The position numbers and the translations under genes are program-made. A model generated the notes under the pieces. That model was not told where the DNA came from. It ran no database searches and saw only the letters and a list, made by a program, of their open reading frames with translations. A DNA stretch of 64,000 bases from Sciurus carolinensis (Eukaryota; Chordata; Mammalia; Rodentia; Sciuridae), in NCBI RefSeq assembly GCF_902686445.1, contig NC_062219.1, positions 41,691,056 through 41,755,055 on the forward strand, written 5' to 3'. How positions within the stretch are numbered: position 1 is the first letter of the stretch; every line of letters starts with the position of its first letter. This document shows, piece by piece, positions 49,360 to 62,264 of the stretch.

Positions 49360-50730
49360 TGGAAAATCAATCACTGACATTCTCATTATAATGTTCCTGT
49401 GTTACCAGGTGCAGGAGACGACTGCATTTAGCAATGAACTTGATAACCCAATTTACTTACAGTAATTGTATTTCTAGTGAAGTCTGATTGCATGACAGCT
49501 TAGTTTCCACATTAGATAAGATCAAGGTTTGCTGTCATGTTTCAAAATCCTCAGGATCAAGTCCAGACTCTAAACAATGACAAAGACTTTAAGGCAGTGG
49601 TTTTCAATTTACACGAAGGATACATCCAGATACATCCTTTTCCAAAGGGGATAATCTAGGATTCATTTTTCAAACCATGTTCACAACTGCTGTTGTTGTA
49701 ACTTACATTAGGGGAAAACAGTTTTTTTTTTTTTTTTCAAAGAGGAGATGTGTGATAAATAATTAGCCAATGCCTCCTTCAACATTTCTTTTGAAAAATC
49801 TTCTTTTCGAAACATTAGCAGATTACAACTGAGTTAAAAATTATACATTTTTTCAGCAAAGGTTTCATCATTATTATATGTAGTCTTCCAATTTAGCAAC
49901 CATGAAGCTGTGACTCCAAGTCTCAAAACTTTCACACTTCTTTCAATAAATGTTGATTCTCTACAGATAAATCTGTGTTCTCAGTCCTTTTACTCTCTTC
50001 AAGACAGCCTTTGGTTGCAAAAATAATAAAACAGAAAAAATATGAAGTAAAACTCCACAACCTAGAGATTAGCATTTTTAATCTTAAATCTGTTCAAATC
50101 TAGTACTTAGATTAATTAATATAGTAATCTCTGACTGCCCTATATTAAAATCCTATTATGTGAAGATTTTCCTGTTTTGACTTTGAATGATTAATGCCTG
50201 GTTAAAGCACAGAATGTATCCTTAGACAAACTAACCTTTTGATTCAGTTTGGAAATGATGGGGCTACTCAGGACCAGGTCTTAGGTTCCTTCTTTCTCTA
50301 ATATCCAGAACTCTGGCATTTCTGCATTATTTGGTTGGTTTTCATTTTTCACTTCATGGAAACCCTGATCTGACAAGAGATCTTTGACCTGTATGTATAT
50401 TAACAGTGCCCTTGTGAGAAAACATTACATAATCCCTCCTGAAGCGATCACCTACTGCCCTCATGATTCTAAGGCAAGGCAAACAAAACAATTCTACTGA
50501 ATTAACTCTTTGAGATAGAAAATATTTCTAAACTTTAAAAAGAATTGGGGAGGGGAGATAGAACTGAAGCAGTAATATTTGAGTTCTCAGGTAAATAATG
50601 CTAAGTTTAGCTTAGAAATCACTTAAATGCAATCAATTCAATATGTTACAATAAGTTATGACAGTTGTGTGTTCAAAGAAAAAAAAAGCTTCTTAGAAAA
50701 GATCAATTGTTCCTCAACTGACCCGTTCAA
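49360..50730. other. Intergenic, nothing recognised
   Basis: No gene or nameable repeat was found. Confidence 0.45.
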
Positions 50731-50790
50731 GTGATGGAGGTGTGGCTCAGTGGTAGACTGCTTGCCTAGTACAGCTAAAAAAAAACAACC
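50731..50790 (+). repeat. Internally deleted ID SINE
   Basis: GGAGGTGTGGCTCAGTGGTAG and TGCTTGCCTAGTAC run directly to an A-rich tail, so box B is missing. Confidence 0.65.
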
Positions 50791-51829
50791 TACAAAAAAA
50801 CCACCTGACCAGTTGAGCAATGAATGTAAATTATTCCCCAGCCTTATTTTTTAGAGTCAAATGAAAGGAAATATAGCTAATAGGCCAAAAGTGTCTATTA
50901 AGAAGTGCTAAAAAATCAAATTGCTTCAAAGAGCAAAATGTCAGACTAAAAAATCACATACACAAATCCCAAGTAAGTTTTTCATAAGAAATTTACTTTA
51001 AAGTCACATTTCTTAAAGTAAATGTATAGAAAATATACCATGTAAATATTAATCATAAGAAAATTGAAGCAGTTACAGTATTATGAAATAAGGTAGACTT
51101 CAGGACAATGAAGCAGTCAAGAAGAACATCTTCTAATGATAAGAGTCAATTATTCAAGTGTTATTTCTTGAAAGGGGCATGAAGGAACTTTTAGAGTGAT
51201 GGAAATGTTTTCCATTTGATTGGTGTTTTGTTTTTTTTTTGATACCTGGGTGTATACATTTATCAAAACTACCAAACTATATAATTTAAAATAAGTCCAT
51301 TTGTTATATATGTTATTGAGTAACCCAGTCCTAGTACTTGAGGAGTGGCCCCAACTTGCGTGAGTCCAAAGAAAAAGGCAAACAGATCCAGAATAGCACA
51401 GGGTGCCATTTATTGGGGAACTCGCTGACAGAAATGTGCTCCTGAGTTGGCAACAGGACCACATGTATTCCCACAATTTGAGTCAGGAAGTTGGACAGAT
51501 TTATGAACAAAAGCAAAAATGACTTCATTCTGACTCAAATGTGTTTTATTTATCTTAAGATAATATGTAAGAGTCAGGCACATCTCTAAAGTCAGGGTCT
51601 GGCTTTAATGTTTTTTTTTTTTTTTCTTTTTTAAGATTTATTGTGAAACCATACAGGAAAAAACACGGTTACTCAGGGGCAGTTATGGTGGTTACAACTC
51701 AAGATGGTGACAGTTATGTCAGACTGAATCTGTGTAACATATAAATTATATCTTTGAAAAGTTTTTAAAAAATAACATTTCCTCATGAACCATAGGTAAA
51801 CTACAGTAGTATTAGAGCTTAGTGATTCC

Positions 51830-52030
51830 TGATCTAAATCCCGCCTCTGTGTATTCTTACCATATAAAAATTAACATTGTTAAACATTTCTGTGCCTTAC
51901 TGTCTTTTTTAAAATGGGCATTACCATCATATAAGGTCAATGTAAGGACTAAATGAGTAATTACAAATAAAGCACTTAGAATAGTGTCACAACAAGTACT
52001 CGGTATATGTGAGCTATTATCATTTTTTAT
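51830..52030 (+). repeat. MIR-like SINE fragment
   Basis: TAAATCCCGCCTCTGTG, CTGTGCCTTACTGTC, AAAATGGGCATTACC and AATAGTGTCACAACAAGTAC match MIR order. Confidence 0.65.
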
Positions 52031-52177
52031 ATCCTCTTAGTCCTGGCTAATTTAGATGTTTATGACAACCTGCAACATTATTTCATTAAAAGGAGAAAAA
52101 TAAAAGAATAAAGAGGAAGAAAAATGGTCTTTTTTTTTATTGGATTTTTTTTTTGTTTGCTTTCTGTTTCTGTTTTT

Positions 52178-52252
52178 GCAGTTCTGGGGATCTAACCCAG
52201 GGCCTTGTACATACTAGGTAAGAGATTTTACTGAGTTGCATTGCCAGCCTCT
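52178..52252 (-). repeat. Diverged ID SINE, minus strand
   Basis: GGATCTAACCCAGGGCCTTG and TTGCATTGCCAGCC are the reverse complement of ID box B and the 5' end. Confidence 0.7.
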
Positions 52253-52254
52253 AG

Positions 52255-53205
52255 AAATAAGTTTTTAAGCCAGGAATTAACTAGAATTAATTTGCATGTC
52301 TAGATTTTTAACTTTAGTAATGACAAACCTCTCCCAGTAGTTTGATTTGCAAAGTTGGCACACACCCTGTGGGGGCAGATGGAGGCCAAATACTGAGAAC
52401 AATTTAGAATTGTTGCCAAGAATTCTTGTTACCTGATTTGGAAACTCCCAGGAGGATCCTCTGGGCTCTGCATTGTCATAATCTACATAAATAATGTGTT
52501 TCATAAGTATATTTGAATGAATTAATGCATGGGAGGTGTGGGACTCATTCTGAGTATATGAAAACTAGTTTCCTGCTTTATAACTTTACAAAGGAAAAAT
52601 CCAAGAAGAGAACAGAATTTGATGTTGGTACCAAGAGAGTTTGTTTCTTCAAGTAACTTCTCTGAGCCTGTATAGCTTTACCATTTTCTATTGTAAGATT
52701 TAGAAGCATCCCTGATAATTGCTGTTTTATTGAGCAGTGGTTTCTAAACATTATTTTATATTTTAGGTGATCAATAAAAAATGTCCAACTCACATATGCA
52801 TATTTGTTTATTCATGATTTATGTGTATATATTATCAAACTAACATAATGTGAACAATGTAAAACAAAAAAGAATAAGATGAACATAGATTAATAAATAC
52901 ATTTTAATATATTGTTCTGCTAATTGCAGATGGCCTCATTAAATTGTTAGATACTATTTCAAGGTCCAATATACACTTAGGGTGAGAGTTATCTTTTAGT
53001 AACCATGGGTATATATAATGAATGACTTTTATAAAATGCTTGTATGTAAGATGACTTATATTGTGAAATTTCAGTATTTTTTTTTTGTTAAAATAATTTA
53101 CACTGGTTGAATTTATACCTTAGAATGTAACTGACAAAAACTTGCACTGAGGACACATATCAGCATTCATTCTTTATTAAGTTGTATGCATATTAATATT
53201 GTTTC
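52255..53205. other. Intergenic, nothing recognised
   Basis: AT-rich. No gene or nameable repeat. Confidence 0.45.
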
Positions 53206-53213
53206 ATATCCTA

Positions 53214-53648
53214 TATTTTAGTCAGATTTTTTGCTACTATGACTAAAAAAACCTGACAAGAACAATTTTAGAGGAGGGAAAGTTTATTTGGGGAGTCATG
53301 ATTTCAGAGGTCTCAGTTCAAAGACAGCCAGCTCCATTTGTCCAGGTTCGAGGTGAGGCAGAACACCAGGCTGAAGAGCGTGGCCAAGCGAGGCAGCTTA
53401 CTTGATGATCAGGAAGCAGAGAGAGAGAATCTACTCACCATATACAAAATACATACCCCAAAGCCACGCCCCAGTGACCCACCTCCACCAGCCACACACT
53501 AACTGCCTTCAGGTACCACTCAGTTAATCCCTGACAGGGGATTAATTCACGACTGGGTTAAGATTTTCATAACCCAATCATTTCATCTCTGAATGTTCTT
53601 GCATTGTCTCACACATGAGTTTTTGGGCTTCACATTCAAACCACAACA
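53214..53648 (-). repeat. MaLR-like solo LTR with perfect target duplication
   Basis: It runs from TATTTTAGTCAG to CAAACCACAACA and is flanked by TCCTA at 53209-53213 and 53649-53653. The 5-bp duplication fits ERVL-class integration and fixes the boundaries of this family. Confidence 0.8.
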
Positions 53649-53654
53649 TCCTAT

Positions 53655-54765
53655 TTTTAGACTTTTTTTTTCACTATTTTGTCTCATTTCACAAGATTCA
53701 GTTTAAATAAACTAGATACTTTATCTATTAATTCAGCCAATGGGGCCTGCATGCAATGCAGTAAGTCAGAGAGAACTGAAATGGGATGAAAAATGAGATT
53801 TCCACTTTCTATCACTTTCTCTGCCCTGAGGACACCTCATGATGAGTGACAGTATGACACAGGCCTGAGTCAAAGGACCAATGTCAATTCATACATACAT
53901 CTTAGTAAAGATTAAGTTCTATCTCATTTTTCATAGAATTAAATATTAATGAGCATACCAGTACTTTGATGCTTTATTAGATCATTTGCAGAATCACTGG
54001 AATTCTTGCAGCCCTAACTCTCCCCCTCCCCTACTTAAGGGAACAATCATGAACAAAAACTCACAAGCCTCATGAAAAGGAGAGAAACCCTAAAGACAGT
54101 AGGTATGAATTTTCAGGCCAGACCTCCATATAATAATGTACTTCTTTGTTTTTCTGGAACTGAACTTAATTACTAACTCAAATTTCCTTTCTATCTAATA
54201 GCATTTTATTTAGTCACTTTTCTGAACGATAGGTATAATGTTTGATTATTAAGTAATTTGAGTGTTCCAATAAATTCATTTTCGAGAATTCCATCCTCCT
54301 TTATCTCTGTGACATTGCATTTAATATCCTAGGACAGGCAATGAGTTGAAAGGGCCTGGGGCCAGAAATTGTCAAGTTAGTATCACAATGTCTTATCCCC
54401 AGTCATCTTCTCTGGCTTGGGCATGCATCCCCTGAGGCTGATCTTCACTGTCCCATCTGAGAGAAAGGGGGATATCAAGAAAGAGTACAAGCCTTTTGGC
54501 TAGAGCAGTCAATTACACTGTAATTCCACTTAATGCATTAAAGAAACTAGGGGAAAACTGACTTTGAAGGGATTAATCAGTATTTCTCTTTTGGAAATAA
54601 GTTTGAGATGTCCACTATCCATTAAAGGTAGCTATCAAGTAGATTTTTGAACATGGAAGTCTAGATTTATAAGAGAATATTCAGAGTGAAGAACGTAAAT
54701 AATACATATATTTAGTAGCAATCTGAAGCATATAATTGACACATATATTTAGTTACTTATTTATT
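53655..54765. other. Intergenic, nothing recognised
   Basis: No gene or nameable repeat was found. Confidence 0.45.
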
Positions 54766-54769
54766 TATT

Positions 54770-54950
54770 TTTGTGACTTGAGAGTTGAATCTAGAACACT
54801 TTACCAGTGAGCTCAACCCTCAGTTATTTTTATTTTATTTTGAGACAGATTCTCATTAATTTGCTGAGTCTGCCCTACAACTTTTGATCCTTCTGCCTCA
54901 GCATCCTAAGTCACTGGAATTATAGGTATGCCCCACCAGGTCTAGCTATA
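54770..54950 (-). repeat. B1-dID composite SINE, minus strand
   Basis: An ID half (GAATCTAGAACACTTTACC, GTGAGCTCAACCCTC) is followed by a B1 half (TTTGAGACAGATTCTC, CTTCTGCCTCAGCATCC, GGAATTATAGGTATGCC). Confidence 0.75.
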
Positions 54951-55087
54951 TAATTGATCTTTAAAGCTATGGCACTGAATTAGATCATCTACCCATTTAG
55001 ATTCCAAGGAGTGACCCTGGACCTACAGAAAAGCAATTCAAAGACTGAGCCTTAGTAATTCTCTAGCATTACTAAATCAGAAAAATG

Positions 55088-55175
55088 AGACTGGGGTTAT
55101 GGCTCAATGGTAGAGTACTTACCTAGTATTTGTGAGGTCCTGGATTCTATCCTCAGCACCACATATAAAATAAAG
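55088..55175 (+). repeat. Diverged ID SINE
   Basis: GACTGGGGTTATGGCTCAATGG-like start, GAGTACTTACCTAG and CTATCCTCAGCACCACA with an AAATAAA tail. Confidence 0.75.
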
Positions 55176-55929
55176 GTATTGTGTCCACCTACAACTAAAA
55201 CAAAATATTTTAATACACAAATAAGAAAATGTAGAAAGAGATAGATAGGAAAACTGAGAAAAGGAGGCCAGCGAGGTAGGACAAAAAGAAAACTGGTTCC
55301 ATACAGACAGACAAAGGAAGTGGTGCTCCAAGAAAGAGTGGTTGGCTGTCAAGTGCTCGTGAGAAGTTGGGTAAGACGAGAGAGAGTAGATCTCCAGGTT
55401 AAGTACCAGAGATGTCACTGATGCCTCTTGATAACAGTGATTTCCACAGGCTGGAAGAGTAGCTGGAGAGAAACTCAAGGGAAAGAAAGTGGATGGACAG
55501 CAAGCATAGGCAAATCCTTTAAGGAGTTCTGTCAGAAGGAAGGACTTAGAAACTGGGGCAGTGGGACCGTGGTTGAAAGGTTATGTGGAGTCATGGAGCT
55601 TTTTTGTTGCTGTTGTTGGTTGATATGAAAGCACAGTGTTATGCTAATGAGCATAATGCACATACTGAGCAAGAGAACACAAGACCCAGGATATAAGTAG
55701 AAGGGGTTAGATATGAATAGAACACTGACTATGTTGCCACAGATGTGTGTTGGTGGATATGTGTTGGTGGTAGAGAGAGGAAGTCCTGTTCTGATTGTTT
55801 CTATATTCTCACTGAAATTGGAAGCAACTTCATTAGTAGAATAAGGAAGAGAAGGTGCTTGAGTAGATGAAAAGGAATTCACTCAGGAAATGTATTGGAA
55901 GGCATAGAAGGTGTTGAGGTCCTGGGACA

Positions 55930-56790
55930 GCAGGTCATGTTCTGTTTAAGTTACTCTTTGATGTCTGGAACAGCAGTTTTGCCTAAAACTGAGTATTCCA
56001 TTTTATAAGAAGTTTGTCTTAAGCAATTCCATTTTGAGTATGAGCACCAAGGTAGAATGACTCTATATCTTGTTTGTACAAGCAAACAACCACCATCTGC
56101 CCAGCACCAACATAAGGCACAAATTGATAAATAACTCAGAAGCTATTTATACAAACGGCAGATATGGGAACTTATCAACCCCATCAGATGGGAGCCCCTC
56201 ACTCAAGATCCATAAAAGGAGGAGCCCTCTGAGACTTACTTGGTGACACCTTGATCCCATCACCTGATCGGTCATCAAAAGCCTCACCCAGAAAAATCGC
56301 CACAGCCAAGAACTTCTGCTTTCTTTCCCCCATCAAGCTTCAGCACAGTGCAGTTTCCTCTGCCTGTGATGATCATGCACAGCCCACTCCAGGCTGACAC
56401 CTCAAGCTGATGCTCTGAAACTGACACAGTCATCCATCTGGACCCTCTGCTTGGACAACTCTGCAGAACTGGTTCGTTAAAATCCTTATCTGACCACCTC
56501 CAGCAACTCTTTGACTCTGTATTCACATCTCTCTCTACCTATGCTCTTGGCACAGCCTCCTGTAACCCTGTGGCTGCTTTAACCCTTTCTTAGTTTTTTG
56601 TGTAACCTGTTTATATATCATTATATGAAGTATGTGTGACTTGAATATTATAGATATTAGAAATTAAGACTGGAATAAAAGAATTTGTGTTTGCCTGGCT
56701 TATGACTATCAGGTGACTCACAAGTATTCAGTGAACTGCCACTGATGAAAGTGGTGTGGCCTGTGAAATTCTGACATTATGGAAAACACA
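55930..56790 (+). repeat. Probable ERV solo LTR, unclassified
   Basis: About 850 bp with promoter-like CCATAAAAGGAGGAGCCC near 56209 and a polyadenylation-like GGAATAAAAG near 56671, in the order and spacing of a U3-R-U5 unit. CTCACAAGTATTCAGTGAAC follows. Boundaries and target duplication were not found, and no internal viral genes are attached. Confidence 0.4.
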
Positions 56791-56799
56791 AACATGTTT

Positions 56800-57380
56800 G
56801 GTCTGTGTTAGCAACAGCTCCCTCACCACAGGTCCCTCTTCAAAATCATGATTATAAATAGAAATCAATACTTCATAAAATATATTTTTAATGTAATTGT
56901 TTATATTATATTGTAGCGAGATATAAAGTAATAATACAAAAACAGAGTGGTTTTTGTGTTTTTTAAGTCATTCAAGTACAGCTCAGAATGGAAGAGGAAT
57001 GGATTTTATTAAGGTTAGGTTTTATAAGGTGAGAATAATGGAGAGAGTGAGGTCGAAGTGACTTCGTGTTGTATATGAGAGCATATAGCAATGAGTCATA
57101 GAGCATAGAGCCAAGCATTGATAGAAGTGAGGAAGCGAGAGGCACAGGACACAGCAAAGAAATGGTAAAGTTAGGAGAGGCCTCTGGGGGTCAAAGCCCT
57201 GTGGGAGTGGCACTATTATAAGTAGTGAACTGAGAAGAAAGAAAGTCATTGTTAGGGAATGAGAATCTTTAAGTGGTGTAATTATTGATGACCAAGGGTA
57301 TGAGGATTTTGCTCATGATGGCCTGCCTGTGAATTCCTGTAAGCTGTCACAGTGAAGTTTTAGGAGAGTTGCTATAGTTG
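56800..57380. other. Intergenic, nothing recognised
   Basis: No gene or nameable repeat was found. Confidence 0.4.
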
Positions 57381-57382
57381 TA

Positions 57383-58148
57383 GTGTATCCCTTAAAATTT
57401 ATATGCTGAAAATTACCAATGTGATGTTATGAAGATGGTATTTAAGTTGTGGCTGAAGGAGGTGGGTCATAAGGGTAGGACCCTCATTAATGGGATTAGG
57501 GCCCTCATAAGAGGGCTTGAGGAAAGAGGCTCACTGTTGGTTTAGTCAGCTTTTTCACTGCTGTAATCAAAAGACCTGACAAGAAGAACTAGAGGAGGAA
57601 GAGTTTATGTGGGGGCTTACAGTTTCAGAGGTCTCCGACCATAATGGCTGACTCCATTGCTCTGTGCCTAAGGTGAAGCAGAACATCATGGTGGAGGAGT
57701 AGAGCAGAGGAAAGTAGCTCAGGACAAGGCACCAGGAAGCAGAGAGAGACATTTCCCCTCTCCAAGGACAATATGTACTCCATGTGCTCCCAATGACCCA
57801 CCATCTCCAGACACACACTCCCTGGCAGTTAATCCCTTATCAGGGAATTAATGCATTAATTAGGTTAAAACTCTCATAACCCAATCATCTCACCTCAAAT
57901 TCACCCGCATTCTCTAACACATGAACTTTTGGAGAACACCCAATAGCTAAATCATAACAACTCTCTTCCACTTTTCTACCATGTGAGGACACCTAGATGG
58001 CACCACCACTGAGGACCAGGTCTACACAAGACTTCAAACCTGCTGGTGCTTCTTGGCCTCCGGAACTATGAGAAAAAGAAAAACAAAAATATGCTTTACG
58101 AAATTACTCAGTGTCAGATATTTTTCTATTAACAGCACAAACTAAGAC
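57383..58148 (+). repeat. MLT1/MST-type LTR split by a younger LTR
   Basis: Left part: CCAATGTGATGTTATG, GGACCCTCATTAATGGG and GCCCTCATAAGAG. Right part (from 57960): CTACCATGTGAGGACAC, CCTCCGGAACTATGAG and ACAAACTAAGACA. This is an ordinary MaLR order with the younger copy inserted in the middle. Confidence 0.7.
57538..57959 (-). repeat. MaLR-like solo LTR nested in an older LTR
   Basis: It runs from TGGTTTAGTCAGC to AAATCATAACA. Flanking pentamers ACTGT (57533-57537) and ACTCT (57960-57964) differ by one base. Confidence 0.75.
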
Positions 58149-58433
58149 AGGGTTGGAAAAGAGTTATATTGTCATAAAAGATGAGCATATAAATTAAGAG
58201 AGATAACCCAAGAGACTTGGATGTCAGGGGTGATAAGCCTATTTCTAATGACCATGTCCTAGGGAGAAGTCAATGACTGGTCCCCAGTGGCCTTCATAGA
58301 TATGGTACCATTTCCCATTTTTAGGGGAGTTGTGATGATCTCAGCAGGGGCACTGGGCCCTCCCAGGAAGCCTTGAAACCTGGTATGGGCAGTAGACACA
58401 GTGTCATGTCATAGTAAATCTAAGTGCAATTGA

Positions 58434-58520
58434 GGGCTGGGGACACTGCTCAGTAGTAGAGCACACACTTAGAATTACTGTACAAGGCTCTGGATTCAAT
58501 ACCCAGCACTGCCTGAAAAA
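58434..58520 (+). repeat. Diverged ID SINE
   Basis: GGGCTGGGGACACTGCTCAG, GATTCAATACCCAGCAC and a short A tail. Confidence 0.75.
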
Positions 58521-58524
58521 CTGT

Positions 58525-58752
58525 AGTAGGAGCCAGGTGCCACCAGTGGCACACACGCCTGTAATCCCAGCAGCTCTGGAGGCTGAGGCAGGAGGATTAT
58601 GAGTTCAAAGCCAGCTTCAGCAAAAACAAGGTGCTAAGCAACTCAGTGAGGCCCTGTCTCTCATTAAAATACTAAATAGTCTTAGGGACGTGACTCAGTG
58701 GCTGAGTGCCCTGAGTTCAATACATAGTACCCCCACCCAAAAAAAAAAAAAA
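58525..58752 (+). repeat. B1-dID composite SINE
   Basis: A B1 half (CCTGTAATCCCAGCAGC, GAGGCTGAGGCAGGAGG, GAGGCCCTGTCTC), linker and ID half (GGGACGTGACTCAGTGG, GAGTTCAATACATAG) end in poly(A). It lies directly after another ID copy. Confidence 0.85.
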
Positions 58753-58759
58753 CCATTAT

Positions 58760-60700
58760 ATGATAACATATCTGGCAATTCCTTTTTATCTTATTACTTT
58801 TTCAAACTAGATTTAGAGACACCTAATGCTATGACTGAAGAGCAGAGGAGGGGGAGAATTTTTAGAAGTTAATGCTTTTGAGTTGATAAAGCCTGAACTT
58901 TTGAATTACAAAAGTCCAAGACCTTGAAGGTCTCAGGTTAAATGAAGAAAATAAAGATGAATGTAGGAGAGATGTCCTCAAGAGAGTAAAAACGCCTGAG
59001 AGCTCTTGTGCAGAGGAGGAGTTCCTTAAGACGGGAGACACTGCTTCATTTGAAATAGGGAGGAAGTCACAGTCTGTGGGCACTGAAGAAGGGAAACTGG
59101 TGGATTTGAGAAAAGGAGATGGAGAACAGTTGTCTGATTTTCCTGTGAAATATTACACATTTAATAGACAAAACTTGAATGAATTGAAATGATCTAGATT
59201 TGACCAAGATAAAGTAGAAACCATTTTGTGACTCTTCTAATTGCAGCTAAGTTTGAATTCAGAAAAATAAAGTTACATATATTATAAAAGTGAGTCTTGG
59301 GGGCTAATAGTAGTACCCTCTATATATAAGAGCTTGCCTATGACAAATGTGTGCCCACGGAAGCAAGTAATCTTGAAGTGACAGGTGACAGAGAATCGGC
59401 ATGTGGAGTTGAGGCTGACTCTGAAGTCAATACCAACTTCAGATAAACCACTGGAGTGATGAGGCTGCAACTGAGCAAATTACTGAATTTTCTGGGCACA
59501 GAAATGGGAATCTGCGTGAGGAAAGAAACTGGAGTCCACAGAGCCTTATGAATTGCCACAGAGGCTCAGTAATCTAAGTGGAAAACACTTAGGAATGGTA
59601 AAAGTTATATTTAAAGCCAATTGTTTAAATTCTGAATTGAAACAAAACAAAACAAAACAAAACTATCTACAGAAACATAAGACAGAGCCCCAGCTATCAT
59701 GCAGAACATAAATACTATTAGTGCAGGCACATGCTGGAGGCCAGATCTTATTGTGAATGAGGAGTTTGAACTCAGTGGTAAAGCCAGAGAGAATTTTTGT
59801 TTAGATAGCCGTTTAGCGCGTAGTCTAAGTAAGCATCTTTCTTCAAAACAGAACTTTGTTTTTAGCTGGGCTCCTAAAAAGGAACCATGTTAAAAAGCTA
59901 AACCATGTAGACTTAGAGGAGTCAGTAAATCAAAGAGGGACCACTGGCACAAGTGTAGATTAAATAAATACTTCCTACAACTGTGTAGCTGATGGCAAAA
60001 GACTAGGAAATAGCCACACAGAGGGAGTAGATATGGCTAAAACTTTTTTCTGGGAAACTGGCTCTATTGCACCCTACGTATAAGGAAAGCCAACTCTTCA
60101 CCCTTTATGCCAGAGGTTTCCTTGGGTTTTATTCACAAAGATCTACTGACTGCATCATGGCTAATATCTTCAGGAGAGGTAAGGAGGGATAACAGGGGTT
60201 AGGGCAGCACTTACAGGAGGGAAAGTGCCTATAAAACGACTGGGAACCCAGTCAAAGGAAATGCATTTGTAAACCACTGTCTAGGTTTCACCCTGGAGAG
60301 AGAGTAGGAAATGTCACTCATCTAACCACATACTCATGCCAGATCGAGGGAGTCACTACTCTTGTGCAATAGATTCTGTACAGAAAACTGCTAACAGAGA
60401 AAAGCAAGAGGTGGGCTGGGGCAGAAAGATGAGATGGGTGGTGGATTATCACAGAGGTCAAAGCATTTGGTTTGGGGATTCAGGGACATAAATAATGGAT
60501 CTAAGAAAATGCCAGTTTCACAGCTTGGATTTTGTAAAATCCATAGAAAATAAAGATTATCCAGGCTAGAGCAAAGGGCTGAGAGAAGAAAGAGAGATGA
60601 ATGGGGAAACCAGAGAGTTTGGGAGCTAGTGAGTCCCTGTGGAGACTCAATGTCCTTCAGCTGCCTTTTTCCCCAGGCTTAGTTCAGGGTAGGAGTCCAA
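58760..60700. other. Intergenic, nothing recognised
   Basis: No gene or nameable repeat was found; an AAACAAAACA run lies at 59641-59662. Confidence 0.45.
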
Positions 60701-60710
60701 GACAAAGGAT

Positions 60711-61318
60711 TTTTTTTTTTTTTTTTTTTTTTAGTTTATGTGTATTTTATTATTTTTTTTATTTTTAAAATTTTTTATTTACTTTTTTTTAATTTCTACA
60801 GACTGCATTTTGATTCATTGTACACAAATGGGGTACATCTTTTTGTTTCTGTGGTTGTGCACGATGTAGATTCATACCATTTGTGTAGTTATACACCTAC
60901 ATGGGTAATGATGTCTGTCTCTTTCCACCATTTTTCATACCCTGCTCCCTCTCATTTCCTTCTACATAAAGTTCCTCCGTTCTTCTCTCACACTCCACCC
61001 CCCTACCCCCATTCTGTATCATCATCCACTTATCAGGGAAAACATTTGGTCTTTGGTTTTTTAGGTTTGGCTTATTTCACTTAGCATGATATTCTCCAAT
61101 TCCATTCATATATCTGCAAATGCCATAATATTATTCTTCTTTATGGCTGAATAATATTCCATTGTGTATATATACCACAGTTTCTTTATCCATTCATCTG
61201 TTGAAGGGCATCTAGGTTGGTTCCACAATCTAGTTATTGTGAATTGAGCTGCTATAAACATTGATGTGACTGCATTACTGTAGTATGCTAATTTTGAGTC
61301 CTTTGGGTATAAATTTGG
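60711..61318 (-). mobile_element. 5'-truncated L1 (3' UTR and ORF2 end), minus strand
   Basis: The poly(T) run at 60711-60732 is the tail. The minus frame 61106-61320 encodes the ORF2 C-terminus ([28 protein letters not shown]). It matches the end of the full-length L1 at 31.9-32.1 kb but has a different 3' UTR without the telomere-like block. AAGGAT at 60705-60710 and 61319-61324 may be a short target duplication. Confidence 0.85.
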
Positions 61319-61324
61319 AAGGAT

Positions 61325-61935
61325 CTGAGAGATGAAGAGTTTAGGCCTCAATTGCCAAGTAAAAATGGAGGTAGCAAAATTTGTTGAGTTCTCTTTGACC
61401 CAGCAGTTAGCAGAACAATAGAAATTGCTCACAATTCTAGGGTTCAATTTTCAACCAGTGGAATTATTCATGTTACACCTAAAAATAATATAAATTGCTT
61501 AATACTATAAAATGTTCCTCAGCTACTTTGTGCAACTGTTGTGAATGCCATTTTGACTTGTGGTTAGTATTGGAACCACAAATGACAAATGAAAAGCCAT
61601 ATGCTTGGTGTTATAGGAAATGACATTTTATATGCAAAAATATACTGTATTCTTCTTATCTGTGATAAAGACTTTGACAAATCAGTCTTTTATCTAAACT
61701 AAATGACTCTCCTGCTCAAATCTTCCCTGAACTAAAAGGAAGACTTGTCTATGATCTTGGCAAGGAAAACTACCCACAGACATTTGTGGAATTTAAATAG
61801 AGTTGCCTTTTATTTCAAGGATATAGCCAATAGGCAAGGTTATATATGGAGAAATGATTCCTTGAATCTTATGTGGTATTAATCATGAGATTGGATATTG
61901 AGGGTTGAAAGTTCCTCTAGTTCATCAGAGCATTA
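61325..61935. other. Intergenic, nothing recognised
   Basis: No gene or nameable repeat was found. Confidence 0.4.
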
Positions 61936-61939
61936 GATC

Positions 61940-62260
61940 TTTTATTTGTTCTTTGTAGTAATACATGATGGTAAGGTATATTTTGACATATTTATACAAA
62001 CATGGAATACATCTTATTCTAGTTTTCCCAGCACCATTTGTTGTGGAGGCTCTCTTTTCTCCAATGTATGTTTATTGCACCTTTGTCTAGTATGAGACAA
62101 CTGTATTTATGTGGCTTGTCTCTGTGTCTTCTATTCTGTTCCATTGGTCTTCATGTCCGTTTTGGTGACAAAATCATGCTGTTTTGTTACTGTAGTCCTG
62201 GAGTATAATTTAAGGTCTGGTATTGTGATGCCTCCTGCTTCACTTTCTCACTAAGGATAG
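61940..62260 (-). mobile_element. L1 ORF2 fragment, minus strand
   Basis: CCCAGCACCATTTGTTG, TTCTATTCTGTTCCATTGG and GTCCTGGAGTATAATTTAAGG are typical antisense L1 ORF2 sequence, corresponding to ~31.0-31.2 kb of the full-length copy. Confidence 0.75.
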
Positions 62261-62264
62261 AGCA

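Noticed and set aside
57567..57818. Two overlapping minus ORFs with repeated phrases seen also at 6824-7048
   Set aside because: They are frames inside the same LTR family, not genes.
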